Of a stretch of 5,340 nt of DNA, positions 1-4,387 are shown one piece after another. The number at the start of each line of letters is the position of its first letter. The first letter of the stretch is position 1. A model generated the notes under the pieces. That model did not search any database and was not told where the DNA came from. It saw nothing but the letters and a program-made list of their open reading frames with translations. The stretch is from positions 1 through 5,340 of the forward strand of contig CAMYIQ010000050.1 in NCBI GenBank assembly GCA_947258465.1, read 5' to 3'. A program made the position numbers and the translations under genes. The DNA is from an uncultured Erythrobacter sp. Lineage in GTDB: Bacteria > Pseudomonadota > Alphaproteobacteria > Sphingomonadales > Sphingomonadaceae.

Positions 1-86
1 ATGCGCGGGTTCCAACGGTGGGTCTGGTGGCCGAAATGCGTGCCGGCCTCGATCAATTGCTGCATCGTGACGGTAGGAGCCGCCAT
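1..86 (-). CDS. rpsB: 30S ribosomal protein S2, N-terminal fragment (runs off left edge)
   Basis: Reading the minus strand from the ATG at 86-84 gives 28 codons starting MAAPTVTMQQLIEAGTHFGH and continuing QTHRWNPR, open to the window edge. This is the conserved N-terminus of ribosomal protein S2; the IEAGTHFGHQT.RWNP block is diagnostic of the family. S2 binds the 30S subunit late in assembly and is needed, with S1, for mRNA binding. The start is set by a strong Shine-Dalgarno (GGAAAGGA on the minus strand, 102-95) eight bases upstream of ATG. Only about a tenth of the usual protein of roughly 250 residues lies in the window. In most bacteria tsf (EF-Ts) follows rpsB, so it would be expected beyond the left edge. 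The gene is divergent from the small membrane-protein gene at 437. Confidence 0.95.
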   Translation of the reverse strand, partial: MAAPTVTMQQLIEAGTHFGHQTHRWNPR

Positions 87-94
87 AATCAAAT

Positions 95-120
95 TCCTTT
101 CCGGTTATACCTCTGGAAAG
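95..120 (-). promoter_or_regulatory. rpsB ribosome binding site held in a short hairpin
   Basis: On the minus-strand transcript CUUUCC (120-115) can pair with GGAAAG (102-97), which is most of the rpsB Shine-Dalgarno. Between them GGU (111-109) and ACC (105-103) can also pair around an AUA loop, with a small AGA bulge. The start codon lies ten bases after the hairpin. The pairing is seen in the sequence. That it limits translation, for example as part of S2 feedback, is inference; autoregulation of rpsB by S2 is established in E. coli, but I did not recognise a described leader family here. Confidence 0.5.
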
Positions 121-149
121 CTGGAACCCGAATGCGGTCATGTCCCGCG

Positions 150-190
150 GCGGGCACCGGTATGTGCGCCTTCCATGTGGATTTGCCCGC
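150..190 (-). repeat. inverted repeat in the rpsB 5' leader region
   Basis: GCGGGCA (150-156) and TGCCCGC (184-190) form a perfect 7-bp inverted repeat around 27 bases. On the rpsB strand it would make a GC-rich stem about 65 bases before the start codon. A competing local hairpin is CCCG/CGGG at 144-154. If rpsB is transcribed from near 240, this stem would lie in its untranslated leader. No sequence conservation can be judged from one genome. Confidence 0.4.
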
Positions 191-307
191 ATGAAACCGG
201 TCGGGAATCGACCCATTCGCTGCGGACCGCGCGCCTTTAGCCTCGTCGAAGACAGAAATCCACCCTCGATTCACCGCAAAAATCCGGAATCCGGGCGCGA
301 AAAGCGC

Positions 308-336
308 TTGACATCTCGGAACAAAAAGAGAACATT
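308..336 (+). promoter_or_regulatory. sigma-70 type promoter containing a LexA site
   Basis: A perfect -35 hexamer TTGACA lies at 308-313. With a 17-base spacer the -10 position is AACATT (331-336), which matches the consensus at three of six places; weak -10 elements are common in alphaproteobacteria. Transcription would begin near 343, leaving about 94 untranslated bases before the ATG at 437. The LexA box at 319-333 fills the spacer and touches the -10, the arrangement expected for repression by blocking RNA polymerase. The -35 is clear; the -10 choice is less certain. Confidence 0.6.
319..333 (+). promoter_or_regulatory. LexA (SOS) box of the alphaproteobacterial type
   Basis: The sequence reads GAACAAAAAGAGAAC, that is GAAC-N7-GAAC, or GTTC-N7-GTTC on the other strand. 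This direct repeat is the established LexA binding motif of alphaproteobacteria and differs from the gammaproteobacterial palindrome. The AT-rich centre is typical of strong sites. A further GTTC at 337-340 makes an inverted pair with the second half-site. The box sits inside the promoter at 308-336, so LexA bound here should repress the gene at 437. The rpsB start is more than 230 bases away and is less likely to be controlled by it. Confidence 0.8.
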
Positions 337-420
337 GTTCTCCTCGCCGGAACTGGCGATGGCGATAACGGGTTTGTCCACCAAGTTTCCCCGCACTGTC
401 AACAGCTTTGTCGGCAGCCG

Positions 421-430
421 GGAAGGGAGA
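421..430 (+). promoter_or_regulatory. ribosome binding site for the small membrane protein
   Basis: The purine-rich run GGAAGGGAGA ends six bases before the ATG at 437. It is one of the better Shine-Dalgarno sequences in the window. It decides the start, since the same frame is open upstream to an ATG at 140 that has no such signal and lies upstream of the predicted promoter. Confidence 0.8.
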
Positions 431-436
431 ATTGAA

Positions 437-676
437 ATGTTCGCATTGCTGCTCATCACCCTCTTCTTCGCCGCTGCGGTGGCGGTTGCGGGTGTGCTTG
501 CCGACAGCGGATTGCGTTGGTGGTCTGCTTTCGGCTCGCTTCGGCGTGAATTGAACGGCGAAAACGCCCCGCTTCTGCCAAGCCTGCGCCCAGCAGTGCC
601 GGCATGCGGTTGCAGTACCGTCAGTCGCTTTGTTCCGGCACGCAGTCCGACAGGCAGGATCAGCCGCGCCGCTTGA
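437..676 (+). CDS. small single-span membrane protein under a LexA-box promoter, function unknown
   Basis: This 79-residue protein is not one I can name. It begins MFALLLITLFFAAAVAVAGV, a hydrophobic segment of about 20 residues (2-21) with no charged residue, which can be a signal anchor. A short amphipathic stretch rich in Trp, Arg and Leu follows (about 22-40, DSGLRWWSAFGSLRREL), then a Pro/Arg/Ser-rich tail (41-79) with two cysteines (57 and 59). The start is supported by the ribosome binding site at 421-430. The promoter upstream has TTGACA and a perfect LexA box, so induction by DNA damage is predicted. Its last codons overlap the end of pssA on the opposite strand by 17 bases. A small inner-membrane protein in the SOS regulon recalls the division inhibitor SidA of Caulobacter, but only the general design matches, not the sequence. 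A lipoprotein is unlikely because no lipobox cysteine follows the hydrophobic segment. The tail looks low in complexity and may be poorly conserved. Confidence 0.7.
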   Translation: MFALLLITLFFAAAVAVAGVLADSGLRWWSAFGSLRRELNGENAPLLPSLRPAVPACGCSTVSRFVPARSPTGRISRAA

Positions 677-1472
677 TCCGGGCGTAGCGGAACAGCGTAT
701 AGGGCAAGAGCAGAAGGTAGCCCGCGCAAATAGCGCTGAGCGTCCACCAGGGCTCGACCAACAGAGCGGCGAACAGCAGCCCCACCAGCGCCAGCACTTC
801 GAGCCGGATTCCGCGACGCGGACGAATCGATGTCCAACTCGGTGTCGCCATGTTGGAGATCATCAGCAGCGCAATGGCGACCAGCCAGATGCCGACGAAA
901 ACCGGATTGCGTAGATCATCGAGACCGGTCGCCATCCATAGGTAGAACGGCGCAAAGGCCAGTCCTGCCCCCAGCGGTGCCGGCACGCCCGTCAGAAAGC
1001 CGAGCGAATTATGCGGTTGGTTGGACACGTCGATCTGCGCATTGAAGCGCGCGAGCCGCAAGGCGCAGCAGATCGCGAACGCCAGTGCCGCGAACCATCC
1101 GACGCGCGGCTCTGCAGACAGGGACCAGAGAAAGATGATGATGGCCGGTGCCGTGCCGAAGCTCAACGAGTCGGCAAGGCTATCGAGTTCGGCACCGAAC
1201 CGCGATTGCGCCTTGAGCGCCCGGGCGATCCGACCGTCGAGGCCGTCGAGCAGGCCCGCAATGATCACCGCCACCACGGCGGCGCCCCAGTTCTCGTCGA
1301 TAGCAAACCGAATACCGGTCAACCCGGACCCTAGTGCGGCAGCCGTGATCGCGTTGGGTATCATGGCGCGCAGCGTCAATGCGCGCGTGTGAATCTGGGT
1401 CGGCTGCTCGTCCTCGCTCGCCTTCGGCCCAAGCCGGCTACCACCGTGTTGATCGTCCGACATTCGGTTCAT
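660..1472 (-). CDS. pssA: CDP-diacylglycerol-serine O-phosphatidyltransferase
   Basis: PssA makes phosphatidylserine from CDP-diacylglycerol and serine at the inner membrane, the first committed step to phosphatidylethanolamine. The 270-residue product carries the complete CDP-alcohol phosphatidyltransferase signature D-G-x2-A-R-x8-G-x3-D-x3-D: Asp76, Asp79, Gly80, Ala83, Arg84, Gly93, Asp97 and Asp101. These aspartates bind the metal ions and substrate. The signature sits between hydrophobic segments at about 42-58, 64-75 and 107-135, with further spans at about 163-182, 189-204 and 224-262, as expected for the multi-span bacterial PssA family of about 240-290 residues. The first 35 residues are polar and cytoplasmic. 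The start ATG (1472-1470) overlaps the psd stop as ATGA, with GAAGG nine bases upstream inside psd, so translation is probably coupled. Met4 (1463) is a less likely start. Its 3' end meets the small gene at 437-676 tail to tail. Confidence 0.95.
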   Translation of the reverse strand: MNRMSDDQHGGSRLGPKASEDEQPTQIHTRALTLRAMIPNAITAAALGSGLTGIRFAIDENWGAAVVAVIIAGLLDGLDGRIARALKAQSRFGAELDSLADSLSFGTAPAIIIFLWSLSAEPRVGWFAALAFAICCALRLARFNAQIDVSNQPHNSLGFLTGVPAPLGAGLAFAPFYLWMATGLDDLRNPVFVGIWLVAIALLMISNMATPSWTSIRPRRGIRLEVLALVGLLFAALLVEPWWTLSAICAGYLLLLPYTLFRYARIKRRG

Positions 1473-2221
1473 TGAGAAACACCTTCGATCAGGATTTGCG
1501 AGCCGATCTTTGCCAAGACCGTCTCGCCAGCGACGATCCGTTGGCCCAGCAGGACCTTGGAATCGGTCCCGGCGGGAAGATAAACATCGACACGGCTGCC
1601 GAAACGGATCAGTCCGACGCGCTGGCCGACGCCGACCATATCGCCGGGTTTCACGAAGGGCACGATCCGCCGGGCCAGGAGTCCGGCGATCTGCGTGAAA
1701 CCGATCTTGAGCCCGTCCGTCCGCTCGATCAGAATGTGCTGCCGTTCGTTTTCCTCGCTCGCCTTGTCCAGACCGGCATCGACGAAGCTGCCCGGTATGT
1801 AAACAGCCCGCAGGACCGTCCCGGCGATCGGCGCCCGGTTTATGTGGACGTCGAAAACCGACATGAAAATCGAAATCCGAGTAACCTCGCCCGGTTCGAG
1901 CCCGGTATGTCCGCTGCCGTCATCGACGATCATTTCCGTGGGAGGATCGACTTCGGCAATCTGGGTCACGAGCCCATCGGCAGGCGCGACGATCAACCCA
2001 TCGTCCTGGGGAACCACCCGTTCGGGGTCGCGAAAGAAGGCGAATACGCTGAGCGACAGCAGCAATAGCGGCCAGCCCACAATTTCCCAGTCGAGGCCGA
2101 TCAGGAACACCAGGCTGATGACCACGGCGATGATGCCGAACTTGCGTCCCTCGGGATGGATCGGAGGCCATGACCAGCGAACATCGCCGCGGCCACGATT
2201 GTCGAGAAGGTTACCTGCCAT
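1469..2221 (-). CDS. psd: phosphatidylserine decarboxylase proenzyme (PSD-A type)
   Basis: Psd decarboxylates phosphatidylserine to phosphatidylethanolamine in the inner membrane, using a pyruvoyl group made by self-cleavage. The 250-residue protein has a short N-terminal segment ending in PPIHPEGRKFG (19-29), a membrane hairpin (about 28-62), then FFRDPER (62-68) typical of the family. The cleavage site is RFGSRVD: cleavage between Gly208 and Ser209 would leave a large beta chain and an alpha chain of about 42 residues with the pyruvoyl cap. By comparison with the E. coli enzyme, Asp82 (APADG) and His126 (DVHINR) are the likely partners of Ser209 in self-cleavage; this assignment is an inference. 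The length fits the short alphaproteobacterial type and not the longer LGST-type E. coli enzyme. AGG eight bases before the ATG is a modest ribosome binding site. It overlaps pssA by four bases and begins 39 bases after the KAS III-like gene. Confidence 0.96.
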   Translation of the reverse strand: MAGNLLDNRGRGDVRWSWPPIHPEGRKFGIIAVVISLVFLIGLDWEIVGWPLLLLSLSVFAFFRDPERVVPQDDGLIVAPADGLVTQIAEVDPPTEMIVDDGSGHTGLEPGEVTRISIFMSVFDVHINRAPIAGTVLRAVYIPGSFVDAGLDKASEENERQHILIERTDGLKIGFTQIAGLLARRIVPFVKPGDMVGVGQRVGLIRFGSRVDVYLPAGTDSKVLLGQRIVAGETVLAKIGSQILIEGVSQ

Positions 2222-2260
2222 TGCCGAGACCTAGGCCCTGCGGCGAGGGGTCACAAGGTG

Positions 2261-3403
2261 TCATGCCATCTTGCGCACGAACACGGCACCGGCGGAATAG
2301 CCCGCCCCGAAACTGCAGATCAGACCGGTATCGCCTTGCGCAAGGTCTTCATTGTGTTTGTGGAAAGCGATGATCGACCCTGCACTCGACGTATTGGCAT
2401 AGGTATCGAGCACGGTCGGGCTTTCGTCGGCGCTCGCCTCGTGCCCCAAAACACGCTGCGCTATCAGGCGGTTCATCCCTGCATTGGCCTGATGCAACCA
2501 CAAGCGCCGCAACCCCCGGGGGTCGAGGCCGAGCTTGTCTGCCTCGGTCACGATCATCTCGGCGACCATCGGAACGACTTCCTTGAACACCTTGCGCCCT
2601 TCCTGGACGAATAGCTTGTCCGCCTTCCCCTGTCCTTCGGGAGAGGCGCGGTTGAGGAAGCCGAAATTGTTGCGGATGTTGTTGGAAAAAACCGTCTTGA
2701 GCCTGGTACCGAGAATATCCCAGTGCTCGTCCGGAGCAATTGCGGCATCTTCGACCAGGACCGCCGTCGCCACATCGCCGAAAATGAAATGGCTGTCACG
2801 ATCGCGCCAGTTGAGGTGCCCGCTGGTAATCTCCGGACTGACGACCAGGACGCTTCTGGCATTGCCAGAACGGACGTAATCCGCCGCCGTCTGGATACCG
2901 AACGTGGCAGAGGAACAGGCCACGTTCATGTCGAATCCGAAACCGTCGATGCCCAGCTCCTGCTGGATCTCTATCGCCATGGCCGGATAGGGCCGCTCCA
3001 TATTCGACGCGGCGCACAGTACGGCATCGACATCGGCGGCATCGCGCCCGGCGCGTTCCAGTGCCTGACGCGCGGCCTTCACGCCGATTTCGGCCAAAAT
3101 CGAAAGCTCCCCGTTCGACCGTTCGGGCCAGCGCGGCGCCATGATCTCGGGATCGAGGACCGGGTCTTTCGCCATCACGTGGCGCGCCTTGATCCCACTG
3201 GCTTTTTCGATGAATTCGACCGAACTCGGTTGAAGCGGCTCCATCTCGCCGGCATCGATCGCTTGCGCATTTTGCGCATTGAACCGTTCGACATAGGCAT
3301 TGAAGCTTTCGACCAGCTCTTCGTTCGTGATGGTCTCTTCGGGCGTGAAAAGCCCGGTGGAAGATATGACGGGGCGCCCGGTCAATTCGATGTTCTTGGT
3401 CAT
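2261..3403 (-). CDS. beta-ketoacyl-ACP synthase III family protein
   Basis: This 380-residue thiolase-fold protein belongs to the KAS III (FabH) family, which condenses an acyl-CoA with malonyl-ACP in the cytoplasm. The catalytic triad is visible: Cys163 (NVACSSATFG), His304 (WLHQANAGMNR) and Asn337 (YANTSSAGSI). FGDVATAVLVE (208-218) and the C-terminal SFGAGYSAGAVFVRK (364-378) are further family blocks. It is longer than standard FabH (about 320-330 residues), mainly through a polar insertion at about 33-62. It resembles the longer class to which Pseudomonas aeruginosa PA3286 belongs, which uses medium-chain acyl-CoA; that comparison is from memory of length and layout. The substrate cannot be read from sequence. 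An in-frame TAG at 3415-3413 leaves ATG 3403 as the first possible start, although the Shine-Dalgarno is poor. It is probably the first gene of an operon with psd and pssA and is divergent from fnr. The intact triad argues against a purely non-condensing paralogue, but an OleA-like or other KAS III role is not excluded. Confidence 0.9.
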   Translation of the reverse strand: MTKNIELTGRPVISSTGLFTPEETITNEELVESFNAYVERFNAQNAQAIDAGEMEPLQPSSVEFIEKASGIKARHVMAKDPVLDPEIMAPRWPERSNGELSILAEIGVKAARQALERAGRDAADVDAVLCAASNMERPYPAMAIEIQQELGIDGFGFDMNVACSSATFGIQTAADYVRSGNARSVLVVSPEITSGHLNWRDRDSHFIFGDVATAVLVEDAAIAPDEHWDILGTRLKTVFSNNIRNNFGFLNRASPEGQGKADKLFVQEGRKVFKEVVPMVAEMIVTEADKLGLDPRGLRRLWLHQANAGMNRLIAQRVLGHEASADESPTVLDTYANTSSAGSIIAFHKHNEDLAQGDTGLICSFGAGYSAGAVFVRKMA

Positions 3404-3417
3404 GACGGTTGACTAGG

Positions 3418-3454
3418 CGCGCTCTGGCCTGCTCGCAAGCGTGAGGAGAGCGCG
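3418..3454. repeat. 8-bp inverted repeat between the lipid operon and fnr
   Basis: CGCGCTCT (3418-3425) and AGAGCGCG (3447-3454) are a perfect inverted repeat around 21 bases. It lies in the 102-bp divergent gap, 15 bases before the KAS III-like start and 51 bases before the fnr start. It could be a dimeric regulator's operator or, in the leftward transcript, a leader stem close to a start codon that lacks a good Shine-Dalgarno. It does not resemble an Fnr box (TTGAT-N4-ATCAA). Confidence 0.5.
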
Positions 3455-3505
3455 ATCCGAAACACCCACTTCACATAGCCGTGGGCAACGGATACTGCTG
3501 GGACG

Positions 3506-4219
3506 ATGCACGACATGCAGAATCCCCTTCCCAAGAGCTATTGCGACGCCTGTGCCATTCGCAACCGAGCGATCTGCGCCGATCTGGACGAGCACGAGAT
3601 CAGGCTGCTCAGCGGAATCGGGCGTCGCCGGAGGCTTACCGCCGGTGAGCAATTGATGTGGGAGGGCGACGAAGCGGTTCTGGTGGCCAATGTGATCGAA
3701 GGCGTTTTGAAGCTCTCTTCGCATTCCGCCGATGGCAAGGAACAGATCCTGGGGCTCGTCTATCCTTCCGATTTCCTCGGTCGTCCCTTCGGCAAGACCT
3801 CGCCCTATGGGGTCGAGGCGCTGACCGATGCCCATATCTGCGTTTTCGAACGGGCAGATTTCGACCGTTTCGCCCGTGAACATCCGCGTCTCGAACATAA
3901 ATTGCTCGAAAGAACGCTGAGCGAACTCGACCGGACTCGGCGCTGGATGTTGCTCTTGGGTCGGATGAACGCCGAACAGAAAGTCGCCAGCTTCCTGCTG
4001 GAAATGGCGGAACGGCTCGGCACGAACCAGGCATCGGGGCCGGAGACCACAGTCGCCCTGCCACTTTCGCGGCAGCAGATCGCCGATGTGCTCGGCCTCA
4101 CGATCGAAACGGTCAGTCGGCAACTGACCCGGCTGCGCAGCGCCGGGGCGATCGATTTGCCTTCTCGCCGGGAAATCGTCCTGCGCGACACGGCCGACCT
4201 GGAAGCGCGAGCGGGCTGA
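3506..4219 (+). CDS. fnr: Crp/Fnr family oxygen-responsive transcription regulator (FnrL type)
   Basis: The 237-residue protein matches Fnr, a cytoplasmic regulator that dimerises and binds DNA when a [4Fe-4S] cluster is intact at low oxygen. Four candidate cluster ligands are present: Cys13, Cys16 and Cys24 (CX2CX7C, the spacing of alphaproteobacterial FnrL/FnrN, unlike CX2CX5C in E. coli) and Cys112 in the effector domain. The cyclic-nucleotide-binding-like beta roll spans about 28-118, the dimer helix about 125-155, and the winged helix-turn-helix about 157-230. The recognition helix LTIETVSRQ holds Glu201, Ser204 and Arg205, the residues that in E. coli Fnr read TTGAT, so the target should be TTGAT-N4-ATCAA. 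An in-frame TAG at 3476-3478 limits the start to ATG 3506 or ATG 3515 (Met4); neither has a strong ribosome binding site. It is divergent from the lipid operon. No clear Fnr box was found in its own upstream region. Targets probably include respiratory and haem genes elsewhere. Confidence 0.93.
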   Translation: MHDMQNPLPKSYCDACAIRNRAICADLDEHEIRLLSGIGRRRRLTAGEQLMWEGDEAVLVANVIEGVLKLSSHSADGKEQILGLVYPSDFLGRPFGKTSPYGVEALTDAHICVFERADFDRFAREHPRLEHKLLERTLSELDRTRRWMLLLGRMNAEQKVASFLLEMAERLGTNQASGPETTVALPLSRQQIADVLGLTIETVSRQLTRLRSAGAIDLPSRREIVLRDTADLEARAG

Positions 4220-4222
4220 CCC

Positions 4223-4259
4223 GATATCCGTTGCCGCACCGATGGGATGCGGGGATATC
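4223..4259 (+). terminator. possible terminator hairpin after fnr
   Basis: GATATCC (4223-4229) pairs with GGATATC (4253-4259), and inside it CCGC (4234-4237) can pair with GCGG (4249-4252) after a four-base bulge. The hairpin starts four bases after the fnr stop. There is no T-run after it, so it is not a classic factor-independent terminator; it could protect the 3' end or assist termination. Confidence 0.35.
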
Positions 4260-4261
4260 AA

Positions 4262-4284
4262 CGCGAAATTAACCAAGTTTCGCG
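4262..4284. repeat. second hairpin after fnr, CGCGAAA/TTTCGCG
   Basis: CGCGAAA (4262-4268) and TTTCGCG (4278-4284) are a perfect 7-bp inverted repeat. Two further weaker pairs (T-G and T-A) can shorten the loop to AACCA. It follows the first hairpin by two bases. Neither strand has a T-run after it. It may act with the first hairpin at the fnr 3' end, or be an operator for the gene beginning at 4388. The loop contains TTAACC, which resembles a CtrA half-site, but the second TTAA at the required spacing is absent. Confidence 0.4.
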
Positions 4285-4387
4285 ACAGCGGCACGATGCC
4301 GACCGACGGTCCAACCTACGCCTGCCCACCGGCGCCTCCAAGATGGCGGGGAAAGCAAAATCTCCCTGCATCACCAAGGCCAAAGCC

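Larger units (their letters stand above)
87..436. other. divergent intergenic region between rpsB and the small membrane-protein gene
   Basis: No convincing gene is seen in these 350 bases. The rpsB side (87 to about 245) holds the leader hairpins. On the minus strand GGCTAAAGGCGC (242-231) resembles the -10 region seen in many alphaproteobacterial ribosomal promoters, but no good -35 element sits at the right distance, so it stays a weak guess. The plus side holds the TTGACA promoter with LexA box (308-336), an untranslated stretch of about 90 bases, and the ribosome binding site at 421-430. Frames that stay open through this region have no ribosome binding site and no family resemblance. 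Confidence 0.6.

Noticed and set aside
190..230. tRNA-like arm on the minus strand (GGGTCGATTCCCGACC)
   Set aside because: It forms one arm only. No acceptor stem, anticodon arm or D arm can be fitted around it.
140..436. A longer version of the small membrane protein starting at ATG 140
   Set aside because: This would place the promoter and LexA box inside the gene, lacks a ribosome binding site, and the added residues look like translated non-coding DNA. The ATG at 437 has a strong Shine-Dalgarno and begins a signal-anchor segment.
1379..2068. A 229-codon plus-strand open frame across psd
   Set aside because: It lies opposite psd, whose cleavage motif and active-site residues are intact, and shows no family features.
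2723..3412. A 229-codon plus-strand open frame across the KAS III-like gene
   Set aside because: It is a shadow of the synthase gene and has no ribosome binding site or motif.
3409..3437. TTGACT at 3409 as a -35 element for fnr
   Set aside because: No acceptable -10 sequence follows at 16-18 bases.
3484..4235. An 11-base inverted repeat flanking fnr (GGCAACGGATA at 3484-3494, TATCCGTTGCC at 4225-4235)
   Set aside because: Matches of this length are expected by chance in a window of this size, and nothing else suggests a mobile unit.
3413..4294. A 293-codon minus-strand open frame opposite fnr
   Set aside because: It is the antisense shadow of a clear Fnr gene in GC-rich DNA. It has no recognisable motif, and its composition (rich in Arg, Pro, Gln, Asp) reflects the complement of fnr codons.
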